From: Fusibacter ferrireducens
GTDB taxonomy: Bacteria > Bacillota > Clostridia > Peptostreptococcales > Acidaminobacteraceae
Direction: 5' to 3'
Assembly: GCF_015352425.1 (NCBI RefSeq)
Contig: NZ_JADKNH010000001.1
Span: 1-64,000 of the forward strand
DNA: 64,000 nucleotides
The notes beneath the pieces were generated by a model, which worked only from the letters and a program-made list of their open reading frames with translations, did not search any database and was not told the DNA's origin. Below, piece by piece: positions 49,764 through 59,216 of the stretch (position 1 is its first letter; the number at the start of each line of letters is the position of its first letter). The translations under genes and the position numbers were made by a program.

Positions 49764-51062
49764 ATGGATAAAAATCACGAATACTATGTATTTGCCAATC
49801 TACATGAAGCGCTTATTCAACTGGGCATGGAGGATTTCAGCATCAGGTTGACAGAAGCCGACCCAGAGCTGTCACCTCTAGGGGATATTTTGATGTATTT
49901 TAAAGGAGATTTGATCGGACTTATTGAAGTAAAAAAGAGTCCATCTACTGCGTCTATCGTAAGAAACCAGTTGAAGAAATGGTCGCAATCCAAATATAAA
50001 TTCAAATTCTATGGCCTTATAAATGATGTGGAGATGTCTCTTTTTAATGAAAATTTATATCCCATGGAAGCATCGTTTTATACTTTTAGAGAGGTACTTC
50101 TCTATATTGCAAAATTAATGCGCCATCAAGACCATGAAGTAAGTGAAGAGACGGAGCTCATTGAAGAAGCGCTTTCAAGATTGTTTCATAGCATATTTAA
50201 AGGCTTGATAGATGATAATGTTTTGGATGAGATTATAAGAGGGGTGAAAATAGATGGAGAGAAACATGAGGTTTTATTTAATGAATCTATTGAAATGCAG
50301 CTCATAGATTGCCTATTAAAAACGCCTGAAGAAGGCACAAAAATATACAAATACACGGCACTGGAATCGGCCTTTTTAACACTCAATCATAAACAGTTTT
50401 TGATGAGTGGCATTGTGGGGATGAATGATACCACAGAAGTAGATTATGTGGAAAGCTATTTATTCAAGATCAGCATTGAGGACCACAAGAAACATTGGAG
50501 ACGCATTGAAGATTTGAACCAGAAATTTATTATGTCCTGTACGGCTTTAAAAGATGATTTGACCATGTGGCGATTGTATGGAGATGATTTTAAAGGGGCT
50601 TCATTTGAAATGGAAATTCTTAAACCGAGTTCTAGGTACATTATTAAACAGGTACACTATGCAAAGCGAAATGGGGAAGATGCCATATTGGAAGTTCTAA
50701 AAAAAGTCTATAATGAAATTTTAAATCGCTGGGGGTTAAAGTTGATTTTTAAGAAAATCGATATATGGAAGCACTTTTTTAAACCCTATGAATACGCTGT
50801 TGAAAGAGAAGTGAGAATACTTTATACAGGAGATGAAACCGACGAAAAACTTTGGAATTTAACTTACACACACCAGATTTTAAACCCTTTTATCTTTGTG
50901 AAAATGGATGAATCGTTGCCCTTTAAAATTAAGAAGATCTATTTGGGGAGAAAATCAAATGCGTTTTCAACCAATGAATATCAGTTTCAGCAGCTGATTA
51001 GAGAAAGAGGTCTTCATAAAGAGATCAATGTCCTTATTTCGGACATTGTGAATTATAGGTAG
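49764..51062 (+). CDS. Nuclease-like (PD-(D/E)XK pattern) plus DUF2971 protein
   Basis: A 432-residue protein from ATG 49,764, after GCAGGAGG. In the N-terminal 130 residues, LSPLGDILMYFKGDLIGLIE followed by VKK gives D41...E55-V-K57, the order of a PD-(D/E)XK nuclease core, though the fold is unproven. From about residue 193 the DUF2971 pattern appears: IYKYTALESAFLTLNHKQFL, FIMSCTALKDDLTMWRLYG and GASFEMEI. DUF2971 proteins are of unknown activity and scattered in genome islands. Possibly functions with the upstream DUF4062-like protein. Confidence 0.6.
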   Translation: MDKNHEYYVFANLHEALIQLGMEDFSIRLTEADPELSPLGDILMYFKGDLIGLIEVKKSPSTASIVRNQLKKWSQSKYKFKFYGLINDVEMSLFNENLYPMEASFYTFREVLLYIAKLMRHQDHEVSEETELIEEALSRLFHSIFKGLIDDNVLDEIIRGVKIDGEKHEVLFNESIEMQLIDCLLKTPEEGTKIYKYTALESAFLTLNHKQFLMSGIVGMNDTTEVDYVESYLFKISIEDHKKHWRRIEDLNQKFIMSCTALKDDLTMWRLYGDDFKGASFEMEILKPSSRYIIKQVHYAKRNGEDAILEVLKKVYNEILNRWGLKLIFKKIDIWKHFFKPYEYAVEREVRILYTGDETDEKLWNLTYTHQILNPFIFVKMDESLPFKIKKIYLGRKSNAFSTNEYQFQQLIRERGLHKEINVLISDIVNYR

Positions 51063-51120
51063 AGACTTTGAAATTCAGATATAGAGGAACCGTTTTAAGG
51101 CGTGGAAGGTTAAAATAGAA

Positions 51121-52173
51121 TTGAAAAAATATACTTTTGTCCCAAATAAGTACATAAAATATTTTACAATAACCACAGTCGTTCTCGTGATTTTGCTACT
51201 GATTTGTATCATGGGTTCCGTTTTAATGATTCAAACAGAGCTGAATGCTCAAATTGAAAATAGTGATCAGATAGATTATGCAGTTGTCTTAGGGGCTGGC
51301 TTAATAGGCGATCAGGTCTCAGAGAGACTTAAAATCAGGCTTGATACGGCATATCACACGCTTAAGGACAATGAAGTGCCCATTGTTGTCTCAGGTGGAA
51401 AGGGTGACGATGAGCTCATCTCAGAAGCAGAAGCCATGAAACGCTATTTAGTGGAGCAGGGGATTTCGGCATCTCGGATTATTTTAGAAGATCAATCTAC
51501 TTCCACTTATGAAAATTTGAAATTTTCAAAGGCTTTGATGCCGGAGGAGCGTAATGCCGTTTTAATCATCACGAGCGATTTTCATATGTACAGGGCCAAA
51601 ATGATTGGCAGAAGATTGGGATGGCAAGTGCAAGGCGTATCTGCCGTTCATCCCAAGGGAGAACGTTTAAAGCTAATGCGAAGAGAAGTATTTGCACTGA
51701 TTAAAGATGGCCTAATTACAAATGTTTTGTCATCAAGCTATTTAGGGAGGGATAAAATGAAGACAGAAAAATCATGTGGGATCGTGGTCTTTAGAGAAGT
51801 GGATCACAAAATAGAGTATTTGCTATTGAAAAGCAAGAAAAATGGGGATTGGGGGTTCCCAAAAGGACACGTGGAAGGAGATGAGACAGAGTACGAGACG
51901 GCCAAAAGAGAAGTTTTAGAGGAGGCTGGCATTGATATTCAGATCATGGAGGGTTTTAGAGTTCCCATAGAGTATCTTGTAAAGAAAAACGTCCACAAAA
52001 CAGTGATTTACTTTGTTGGTGCTCTTGAAAATCAAGAAATACACATTCAAGATAGCGAAATAACCGATTTTGTTTGGCTTGATTTGGATCAGGCTTTGGA
52101 GAATTTGACACATGATAATGCCAAAGATGTACTTCTTAAAGCAAATCAATTTCTACTTGAGAACAGGACGTAA
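51121..52173 (+). CDS. DUF218 (YdcF/SanA-like)-Nudix fusion protein
   Basis: A 350-residue protein from TTG 51,121. Residues 15-38 are a membrane helix. Residues 55-205 are DUF218: YAVVLGAGLIGDQVSERLKI, VVSGGKGDDELISEAEAMKR, DQSTSTYENLKFSK and TSDFHMYRAKMIGRRLG. Residues 215-350 are a Nudix domain with a full box (GFPKGHVEGDETEYETAKRE continuing to REVLEEAGI). An ATG at 51,757 with AGGGAGG seven bases upstream would give the Nudix domain alone (138 residues), so two products are possible. Confidence 0.83.
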   Translation: MKKYTFVPNKYIKYFTITTVVLVILLLICIMGSVLMIQTELNAQIENSDQIDYAVVLGAGLIGDQVSERLKIRLDTAYHTLKDNEVPIVVSGGKGDDELISEAEAMKRYLVEQGISASRIILEDQSTSTYENLKFSKALMPEERNAVLIITSDFHMYRAKMIGRRLGWQVQGVSAVHPKGERLKLMRREVFALIKDGLITNVLSSSYLGRDKMKTEKSCGIVVFREVDHKIEYLLLKSKKNGDWGFPKGHVEGDETEYETAKREVLEEAGIDIQIMEGFRVPIEYLVKKNVHKTVIYFVGALENQEIHIQDSEITDFVWLDLDQALENLTHDNAKDVLLKANQFLLENRT

Positions 52174-52211
52174 AGAAAAGAAAATACATTATTTTAGATA
52201 GAGGGATTATG

Positions 52212-53189
52212 ATGAAGAAAATACTTAAATTATTATTATTTATAGTGCTTGTAGTGGCCATTTTATTCGCTGTAAGATATAAATTAACCTATAATGGCAA
52301 GGTGCTTTTAGTCAAAGCGGACTCTGAAAAAGGTTTCTATTACGAGTATTATTTGTATATACCAGAAGGCGTTGGCACTGAAAAAATACACACCCTCTTG
52401 GTCTGTCCTAATAATACGGGCACCACGAGTGATGATCACGATGTTCATGTACAGAAAGTGCTTAAAAAAATGCATTCGGATAAAGATTCATATCCAAAGC
52501 GCATCGCATATGAATTAAAAGTGCCCATGCTCATGCCGGTTTTTGATCGACCGGAAAGCAATTGGCAGGCATATACGCATGCTCTTGACAGTGACACACT
52601 TAATATAACACAGGGTGCACTGACTCGAATAGATTTACAACTCATAGCGATGATCCAAGATGCTAAGCGTGTTTTAGAAGAAAAAGGGGTTGAAGTTTCA
52701 GACAAAGTGATCATGGATGGTTTTTCTGCATCTGCTAACTTTACAAATCGTTTTGCGGTACTCCATCCGAATGTCGTTAGAGCAGTGAGCACAGGAGGTG
52801 TTAACAGTATGCCAATCATACCGCTTGAAACCCTAAACGGTGTAACCCTGCCTTATCATGTGGGGATTGGCGGTTTGGAAGAGCTGGCAGGGTTAGAACT
52901 TAATTTGGATGAATACTTGAAGGTAGATCAGTATATCTACATGGGGGCAGAAGATGAAAATGATACTTTGCCCTATGACGATGCTTATAATGAAGATGAA
53001 AGACGTATCACAGAAGAGGTGCTTGGAAAAACCATGAATGAGAGATGGCAAACTTCCAAGAATATTTATGAATCGTTGAAGATACCTGCAGAAATGGTGA
53101 CTTATGAAGGCATTGGTCATACTGTGACAAGTGATATGATTGCAGATATTATCCATTTTTATAAAAAAATTTTGACAGAGAGAAAGTAG
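52212..53189 (+). CDS. Membrane-anchored alpha/beta hydrolase
   Basis: A 325-residue protein from ATG 52,212 (or 52,209). The N-terminal helix ILKLLLFIVLVVAILFAV anchors it in the membrane. The hydrolase part shows LLVCPNNTGTTSDDHD near 65, VIMDGFSASANFTNRFA near 170 (nucleophile elbow G-x-S-x-S) and GIGHTVTSDMI near 300 (catalytic His). ATAGAGGG lies upstream. Extracellular esterase or depolymerase-like enzyme; substrate unknown. Confidence 0.75.
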   Translation: MKKILKLLLFIVLVVAILFAVRYKLTYNGKVLLVKADSEKGFYYEYYLYIPEGVGTEKIHTLLVCPNNTGTTSDDHDVHVQKVLKKMHSDKDSYPKRIAYELKVPMLMPVFDRPESNWQAYTHALDSDTLNITQGALTRIDLQLIAMIQDAKRVLEEKGVEVSDKVIMDGFSASANFTNRFAVLHPNVVRAVSTGGVNSMPIIPLETLNGVTLPYHVGIGGLEELAGLELNLDEYLKVDQYIYMGAEDENDTLPYDDAYNEDERRITEEVLGKTMNERWQTSKNIYESLKIPAEMVTYEGIGHTVTSDMIADIIHFYKKILTERK

Positions 53190-53199
53190 GCAGACAAAT

Positions 53200-53832
53200 A
53201 TGAAAATGATCAAATGCTATGGCGCAACATTGATACTGATAGGTGCACTCTTATGTGTAGGATGTTCCAATCTAAACGAAGCAGCTGAAAAAGAAAAAGC
53301 TTATCATGAATTGGAAGCAGAAATTGTACAACTTAAAGCAGAAAAGTTATCGCTTGAAACCACAGTCAAGGCCAATAATGGTGAATTAGATAGTTTGAGG
53401 GACAGCGTTTCGATGTCCGATGATGAAATTGAAAACAGTGAAGTCTTTTGGGAAGGCTATGAGGAGAAGTTGGCAGCAGCATCCACGCTTGGAGCCGTTT
53501 TTGATCTCTATACCCCAAGGCTGGATGGCGCTTATTCAGAAGGTTATTATGCCACTCTATATGATTTGTTTGTTCAATATGGTGAAAAAGAATTTGTTGA
53601 AAAACTTGCGATTATTGAAAATCGTGAGAATATAGATGACATCGTCAGTTGCTTAACCAGTGAGATGACTCAATTGTATTGGTATGATGAATTTCCCGAT
53701 CTGGAGACTCATAAAAAAAATCTCTTAGCGCTTGTAAGTGAAAAGGAATTGTCCTATAGAGAAAAGCAAATTTGTTATCACTTGCTTGCAGATCTTGAAT
53801 GGATAGAGCAATATGGGAACGATTATAAATAG
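53200..53832 (+). CDS. Coiled-coil lipoprotein
   Basis: A 210-residue protein. Signal peptide ATLILIGALLCVGCSN with lipobox near Cys 22, then a coiled coil of about 45 residues (AYHELEAEIVQLKAEKLSLE, with heptad leucines) and a helical C-terminal domain rich in Tyr and Trp. No family recognised. It follows the hydrolase by 10 bp and is probably co-transcribed. Confidence 0.7.
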   Translation: MKMIKCYGATLILIGALLCVGCSNLNEAAEKEKAYHELEAEIVQLKAEKLSLETTVKANNGELDSLRDSVSMSDDEIENSEVFWEGYEEKLAAASTLGAVFDLYTPRLDGAYSEGYYATLYDLFVQYGEKEFVEKLAIIENRENIDDIVSCLTSEMTQLYWYDEFPDLETHKKNLLALVSEKELSYREKQICYHLLADLEWIEQYGNDYK

Positions 53833-53876
53833 GACACCTTAATTTCATAGAATAGAATATGATATAATGAGAGTGG

Positions 53877-53910
53877 GGGACATGGACATTAAAAAAGCAT
53901 GTCCCTTTCA
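53877..53910 (+). terminator. Hairpin, probable terminator
   Basis: GGGACATG pairs with CATGTCCC (8 bp) around an A-rich loop, followed by TTTCAT. A second overlapping pairing (ACATTAA / TTAATGT) ends in six T at about 53,932. Confidence 0.55.
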
Positions 53911-54015
53911 TAATGCGTTAATGTGTCTTTTTTATTTAGAGGCATTTATGATATGATGACATTGTAGAGGGGACGAAAAGAGCCTATGAAATAGAATTTT
54001 AAGATAGGAGTTTAT

Positions 54016-55650
54016 ATGTTTAGCGAAAGTATCAAATCTTTGTTTTTGCGATTAGTTGCAACTCAAAGTGACACCAATACACACAGAGAAAGTTATATAG
54101 AAGAACAAATTTTGAATTGGATTAAAGAACAAACTTATTTCAAAGCACACAATGAATACTGCGGGGCCTATCCGCTTGAAAACGATCCTTATCAGCGTAG
54201 CGTCATATGGTCGCTTGTGAAGGGGACTGGTCCTAAAACCGTTATTTTGATGCATCATCACGATGCCATCGATATTGAAGAGTATGGAAAACTCCAATCC
54301 GTTGCTCTAAGACCGGATGAGTTAAATGAAGTACTCGCCCATAAAAAATTGTCTCATCAAACCAAGGCAGATCTTGAATCTGGAAACTGGACATTTGGCA
54401 GAGGTGTTGCTGATATGAAATCAGGTGCTGCAATCCAATTGGTTCTAAGTACATATTTTTCAGAGCTGGAAGGATTTGAAGGGAATATTCTCTTGTTGAG
54501 CGTTCCAGATGAAGAGACATTGTCGCGGGGCATGCTCAGTGCTGTACCGCTTATGACCTCATTGAGAGCACAATATGGACTGGAGTATCTTTTAACGATT
54601 AACAGTGAACCGTATTTCAATCAGACTAAAGGCAAGGCGATCTTTTATGAAGGCTCCGTAGGCAAAATTATGCCAGTACTCTTTGTTAAAGGGGTTAAGA
54701 GTCACATAGGAGAACCCTTTAACGGCTTTAATCCTTCATTAGTGCTCTCGGATTTGCAACGCAAAACAGAACTCAATATCGATTTATGTGATGTCTTGGG
54801 AGAGGAGGCAACTCCCCCACCAGTTTGGGTTAATCTTAAAGATCGAAAGAAGGCTTATGATGCCTCCATCCCAGAAGCTGCAACAGGTTATTTCAATTGG
54901 CTGACGTTCACCAGATCGCCAAAGCGCATCATGGATAAATTGGTCTCTCTTGCAAATCGTTCTCTGAGAGATACGCTCATTCACTTCGAGGACGCTTATG
55001 AAAATTATTGCAATTTAACAGGTGTTATTCCAGAACAGATTTCTTTTGTGCCCAAGGTATATACCTTTGATCAAGTCTATCAGATGGCAATAAATGAGAT
55101 GGGTGAAAGTTTTAAAGCGCGTTATGACTTCATTCAAGAAGAGCTCAATGCGTTGTTGATTGCAAATACGATTACTTTGCCGGAGGCGACAACGCGGTTA
55201 GTGGAATATGTCCAAGATGCTATTGATCTAGAAGGACCTGCCATTATCATTGCCTTATCCGGTCCGTATTATCCTCATGTGAACAATACAAAAATATCAA
55301 AAAAATTGCCATTTTCTCTTGAAGAGACGATCAATGAAATTGCGGCGGAGCGGTATGACCTTGTCTTTGAATCCCAGAGCTATTTCATGGGAATCTCAGA
55401 TTTATCGTATGCAACATGGTCGGGAAATGATGAAGACATCGCTTTGATCAAGGCTAATAGTCCGGGGTGGGACACGATTTATAGAATTCCATTTAAGGAA
55501 CTGGCGACATTAAATATGCCTGTTGTCAATATAGGGCCATGGGGGAAAGATCTGCATAAGACAACAGAACGCGTTTATACAAAAGATGTCTATGAACGCA
55601 TGCCTTATATCATTAAAGAATTGATCATCAAATGTATAGAAACAACTTAA
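54016..55650 (+). CDS. rocB: M20-family peptidase of the RocB type
   Basis: A 544-residue protein, the length of RocB-type 'arginine utilisation' proteins. VILMHHHDAIDIEEYG near residue 76 (metal His and Asp), FGRGVADMKSGAAIQL near 130 (bridging Asp) and SVPDEETLSRGM near 163 (catalytic Glu pair) give the metallopeptidase core. The C-terminal part (YDLVFESQSYFMGISDLSYA, NIGPWGKDLHKTTERV) is typical of this branch. It hydrolyses a peptide or acyl-amino-acid bond; the exact substrate is uncertain. TAGGAG lies upstream. Confidence 0.82.
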   Translation: MFSESIKSLFLRLVATQSDTNTHRESYIEEQILNWIKEQTYFKAHNEYCGAYPLENDPYQRSVIWSLVKGTGPKTVILMHHHDAIDIEEYGKLQSVALRPDELNEVLAHKKLSHQTKADLESGNWTFGRGVADMKSGAAIQLVLSTYFSELEGFEGNILLLSVPDEETLSRGMLSAVPLMTSLRAQYGLEYLLTINSEPYFNQTKGKAIFYEGSVGKIMPVLFVKGVKSHIGEPFNGFNPSLVLSDLQRKTELNIDLCDVLGEEATPPPVWVNLKDRKKAYDASIPEAATGYFNWLTFTRSPKRIMDKLVSLANRSLRDTLIHFEDAYENYCNLTGVIPEQISFVPKVYTFDQVYQMAINEMGESFKARYDFIQEELNALLIANTITLPEATTRLVEYVQDAIDLEGPAIIIALSGPYYPHVNNTKISKKLPFSLEETINEIAAERYDLVFESQSYFMGISDLSYATWSGNDEDIALIKANSPGWDTIYRIPFKELATLNMPVVNIGPWGKDLHKTTERVYTKDVYERMPYIIKELIIKCIETT

Positions 55651-55693
55651 AATATTGTATCGCTTAAAATATTATATAGATGAAAATAGAGAG

Positions 55694-55733
55694 ATACCAT
55701 CAGTGCTTAGAATTAAGTGACTGATGGTATTTT
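55694..55733 (+). terminator. Intrinsic terminator after the M20 peptidase gene
   Basis: ATACCATCAGT (55,694-55,704) pairs perfectly with ACTGATGGTAT (55,720-55,730), followed by T. It separates the peptidase gene from the frl operon. Confidence 0.82.
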
Positions 55734-55821
55734 GCGTTTCTACGGAACACGGTGTGGCACTTGAACTCAGCCCAATAAAAAAAAAAAAAAGACAAAATAT
55801 TAAGAAAATTCAATAAATATG

Positions 55822-55853
55822 TTGACATATGACGTTATATTAATTAATATAAT
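55822..55853 (+). promoter_or_regulatory. Promoter of the frl operon
   Basis: TTGACA (55,822-55,827) and TAATAT (55,845-55,850) at 17 bp. TATGACGT overlaps the -35 and is a half site of the downstream palindrome. Confidence 0.75.
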
Positions 55854-55858
55854 AGCAA

Positions 55859-55874
55859 GACGTCATATGACGTC
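55859..55874. promoter_or_regulatory. Probable operator of the frl operon
   Basis: The perfect 16-bp palindrome GACGTCATATGACGTC lies just after the -10 and before the frlB ribosome site. It is the expected size and place for a GntR/HutC-type repressor such as the regulator at 61,090. Confidence 0.7.
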
Positions 55875-55895
55875 ATAATACAGGAGGGCGATAAA

Positions 55896-56870
55896 ATGAA
55901 TATTGAACATCAAGAACAGATACAAAAGGTACTGATTGCTCTAAAAGGCATGACAGTCAAAAATTTCTTCTTTGTTGGATGTGGCGGTTCTAAAGCGGCG
56001 TTAGGTCCTGGAGATTACTTTGTGGATAGGGAAGTGGGCTTACCTTCAAAAGTATATACGTCCAATGAATTCATACATCTCAGTCCAAAAACTTTAGATG
56101 AGAACAGTGTTGTCATTACGAGATCACATTCAGGCACTACGCCAGAAACTGTTGAAGCAACTAAATTTGCAAGAAGCAAGGGTGCTTTGACAATTGCAAT
56201 TTCTATGGATATGGCATCTCCACTTTGTCAAGAGGCAGAGTATGTCATTCACTATAACTATAAAGATGGTTCTGATGCGTCAGATGGTGATACTGGCATG
56301 TACTGGGCGTTGATTTTTAATATCATCAATACGCTTTCTCCAAATGAGAAATTTGATCGCGTTTTAAGTCAACTCTCAAATCTCGAAAAATTACTTGACG
56401 TGAACAAGAAAAGCACTTATGATACAGCTTATGATTTTGGTAAGCGCAATAAAAGAGAAAAATTAATTTATACCATGGCTTCTGGGGCCTACTTTGATCA
56501 AGCTTATTCTTTTACAAGTTGTTTGCTCATGGAAATGTTATGGATTCACTCAAACGCAATTCATTCTGGGGAATATTTTCATGGCCCATTCGAAATGACA
56601 GATTATGATGTGCCATTTCTTATGATTGTAGGGGAAGGGGCTTCAAGACCACTTGATGAAAGAGCTTTGAATTTTGCACAGAAATTTAGTGATAAAGTTG
56701 AAGTCGTTGATGTTCAAAGTTTAGATTATCTAAACATGGACGCAGATTTAAGAGAATATTTTGGACCTGCCATCATTGGAGCAGTTTTGCGTCAATATGC
56801 AGATGGTTTAGCTGAACATACGGGGCATCCGCTTTCTGTAAGAAGATATATGTGGAAAATGGATTACTAA
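55896..56870 (+). CDS. frlB: Fructosamine-6-phosphate deglycase (SIS domain)
   Basis: A 324-residue protein with two SIS domains: FFFVGCGGSKAALGPGDYF near residue 27 and VVITRSHSGTTPETVEATKF near 78 (sugar-phosphate-binding Ser/Thr loops), and SGEYFHGPFEMTDYDVP near 225. FrlB-type enzymes split fructosamine 6-phosphates into glucose 6-phosphate and the free amino acid. GGAGGGCG lies upstream. First gene of the frlB-O-N-M-D order known from Bacillus subtilis. Cytoplasmic. Confidence 0.88.
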   Translation: MNIEHQEQIQKVLIALKGMTVKNFFFVGCGGSKAALGPGDYFVDREVGLPSKVYTSNEFIHLSPKTLDENSVVITRSHSGTTPETVEATKFARSKGALTIAISMDMASPLCQEAEYVIHYNYKDGSDASDGDTGMYWALIFNIINTLSPNEKFDRVLSQLSNLEKLLDVNKKSTYDTAYDFGKRNKREKLIYTMASGAYFDQAYSFTSCLLMEMLWIHSNAIHSGEYFHGPFEMTDYDVPFLMIVGEGASRPLDERALNFAQKFSDKVEVVDVQSLDYLNMDADLREYFGPAIIGAVLRQYADGLAEHTGHPLSVRRYMWKMDY

Positions 56871-56939
56871 GCATTACTAGAAGAGCATTGTTAAATAAGA
56901 GCGTGTATACTCATATTTATGTTGAAGGAGGGAACTTTG

Positions 56940-58253
56940 ATGAAAAATAGATTAATGATAATGGGGCTACTTGTTTTAATCATAAGTTTTACATTTGGAT
57001 GTTCAAAATCAAATGATAATGAGATATCATCAGAGAATGATCAAAATGTTGTTTCAGAAACTGGGGCAAAAGACGAACAGGTTGTTATTAATTTTTTCCA
57101 TAGATGGCCAAATGAACCGAGAAAGTCTTTCTATCAAGAAAAGGCAGATGAATTTATGGCACTTAATCCTAATGTGAAAATCAACATCGATGCCGTCTTA
57201 AATGACTCATATAAAGAAAAAATAAGAGTATTGGTTTCAAATGATGATTTGCCGGATATTTTTACGTCATGGTCTGACTCCTTTGCACTAAATCTAGTAA
57301 AATCTGAAAGGATTATGCCTTTGGATGATATTCTAAATGCTGATCCAGATTGGAAGAACAGTATTATTGCATCGCAATTTTCTGGATTTACTTTTGATGA
57401 TGTCACTTACGGCGTGCCATTTACAATTGATGGGAAAGCATTTTTCTACAACAAAAGCGTTTTTGCAGAAAATAATCTTAAAGCGCCAAAAACTTATAGT
57501 GAGTTTATAGAAGTTCTAGATGCATTGCAAGCAGCAGGGTATGAGACACCGATTGTAGAAGGGTTGACAAATGCATGGGCAATTTCTCACTATGAAGGGA
57601 CCATTCTTCAAAGATTGCTTGATCCTAGCGTAACTGAAGTAGATTACAATGAAGCCACTGGAACTTTTACAGATCCAGGTTACGTGAGAGGTCTTGAAAT
57701 TTTTAAGGAATTGACCAAGTATATGGGTGAGGTATCCACAGCAATTGATCATGAAACCGCTAGAAATATGTTTGCAAAAGGTGAATCTCCAATTGTTTAC
57801 ATGCAATTTGCTGAAATTAAAATGGTTGAAGATCAAACAGATATGGACTTTGGATTTTTTAACTTCCCAAGTATTGAAGGTGGAAAAGGGGATCAAAATG
57901 CTTTAACTGGAGCACCTGAAGGTTGGATGCTCAGTAAAAATGCACCTCAAGAAGCTGTTGAGTTCTTAAAGTTCTTAACCTCTAAAGAAACTGCATATGC
58001 TTTCACAAAAGCAGATGGTCAATTAAATGCAATTATAGGTGGTGTGGATGCAGAAAATACTTCTCCAATTAGTATGAACGCCTTTAACATAGTAACAGAG
58101 GCGTCTGCAACAGCACCTTGGTTTGACAATGCCGTTAATATCAATATCGCAGATATCTTTATGCGCGGTGGTCAATCTCTTGCAACAGGTGAATTAACGC
58201 CAGAAGAAATCATGGAAGAAGTTCAAGCTGAAGCAGATAGATTGAGAAAGTAA
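56940..58253 (+). CDS. frlO: ABC transporter substrate-binding lipoprotein (fructosamine uptake)
   Basis: A 437-residue protein from ATG 56,940, after GAAGGAGGG. Signal peptide IMGLLVLIISFTFGCSK with lipobox; then a family 1 extracellular sugar-binding fold: INFFHRWPNEPRKSFYQEKA, FTSWSDSFALNLV, YGVPFTIDGKAFFYNKSVF and GAPEGWMLSKNAPQEAVEFL. It should capture the glycated amino acid outside the cell and hand it to FrlN/FrlM. A hairpin follows the gene and may set its level above the permeases. Confidence 0.88.
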   Translation: MKNRLMIMGLLVLIISFTFGCSKSNDNEISSENDQNVVSETGAKDEQVVINFFHRWPNEPRKSFYQEKADEFMALNPNVKINIDAVLNDSYKEKIRVLVSNDDLPDIFTSWSDSFALNLVKSERIMPLDDILNADPDWKNSIIASQFSGFTFDDVTYGVPFTIDGKAFFYNKSVFAENNLKAPKTYSEFIEVLDALQAAGYETPIVEGLTNAWAISHYEGTILQRLLDPSVTEVDYNEATGTFTDPGYVRGLEIFKELTKYMGEVSTAIDHETARNMFAKGESPIVYMQFAEIKMVEDQTDMDFGFFNFPSIEGGKGDQNALTGAPEGWMLSKNAPQEAVEFLKFLTSKETAYAFTKADGQLNAIIGGVDAENTSPISMNAFNIVTEASATAPWFDNAVNINIADIFMRGGQSLATGELTPEEIMEEVQAEADRLRK

Positions 58254-58272
58254 TGCTAATTTTCAACCTCCT

Positions 58273-58317
58273 TGTGGCTTAGGGGCCTATGCTCAAAGCC
58301 ACAGGGGGGAATCCCCC
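58273..58317 (+). promoter_or_regulatory. Intercistronic hairpins between frlO and frlN
   Basis: TGTGGCTT pairs with AAGCCACA (58,273-58,303) and GGGGG pairs with CCCCC just after. With no T run, this is more likely an mRNA-stabilising or partial-attenuation element, as often seen after binding-protein genes. Confidence 0.6.
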
Positions 58318-58331
58318 TATTAAGGAGCAGA

Positions 58332-59216
58332 ATGATGAATAAATTTAATAATAAATTGGCCTCTTTTTTATTCTTACTGCCTTGCTTAATCTTTCTGTCT
58401 ATCTTTGTTTTTATGCCTTTATTTAAAAACTTTTATAACAGTTTTTTTGAATATTCTGTGTTTTCAGCGACAAAAGATTTTGTGGGATTAGACAATTTCA
58501 AATTGCTTTTAGCGGATAAAAAGATTAAAATTGCGCTTTTGAATAACATAAGATATGCCATTATATCGGTTTTTTTCCAAGTTGGATTGGGATTGGTTTT
58601 AGCAGCCGTACTGGAACATCATTTTCTGAGAAAAGTAGCCCCTTTTTTTAGAGTTACTTTTTTTATGCCGGTTATGATTTCCATATCTGTAATTGCACTG
58701 CTCTTTGGCTTTATTTATAATCCTCAAATTGGCATTCTCAACAGTTTTTTAGAGTTAATTGGATTAGATAATTTATCAAGGGCATGGTTGGGGAATTCGT
58801 CAACGGCAATTTATGCTGTAATTGCAATGTCTCAGTGGCAGAGTATTGGCTATATTATGATGCTCTTTATCGTGGCAATTCAGAGAATTTCAAAAGAATT
58901 ATATGAGGCCGCAGAGCTGGATGGGGCAGGCAAGATCAAGCAATTTTTCTATATAACAGTTCCGCAAGTCAAAGAAACCTTGTTTATAAATACTTTACTC
59001 ACCATTACAGGTTCCATGCTTGTTTTTAATGAACCGTATATACTTACAAATGGTGGTCCAGGTGTTAGTTCTATGACACTTGCAGTGTACATGTATCAAA
59101 GTGGTTTCTTTAAAGATCGTATGGGGTACGCTTCAACAATTGCAATTACAATTTTTATCATCACAGCGATCTTGGCCATCATTCAGATTAGAATTTCACA
59201 CACTGGAAAGGATTGA
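58332..59216 (+). CDS. frlN: ABC transporter permease (fructosamine uptake)
   Basis: A 294-residue protein from ATG 58,332 (or 58,335), after AAGGAGC; the longer frame starting 58,272 reads through the hairpin and is unlikely. Six membrane helices, with the first near residues 10-32. The ABC permease EAA loop is ELYEAAELDGAGKIKQFFYI near 198-217, contacting an ATPase that is not encoded in the window. Pairs with FrlM. Confidence 0.88.
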   Translation: MMNKFNNKLASFLFLLPCLIFLSIFVFMPLFKNFYNSFFEYSVFSATKDFVGLDNFKLLLADKKIKIALLNNIRYAIISVFFQVGLGLVLAAVLEHHFLRKVAPFFRVTFFMPVMISISVIALLFGFIYNPQIGILNSFLELIGLDNLSRAWLGNSSTAIYAVIAMSQWQSIGYIMMLFIVAIQRISKELYEAAELDGAGKIKQFFYITVPQVKETLFINTLLTITGSMLVFNEPYILTNGGPGVSSMTLAVYMYQSGFFKDRMGYASTIAITIFIITAILAIIQIRISHTGKD

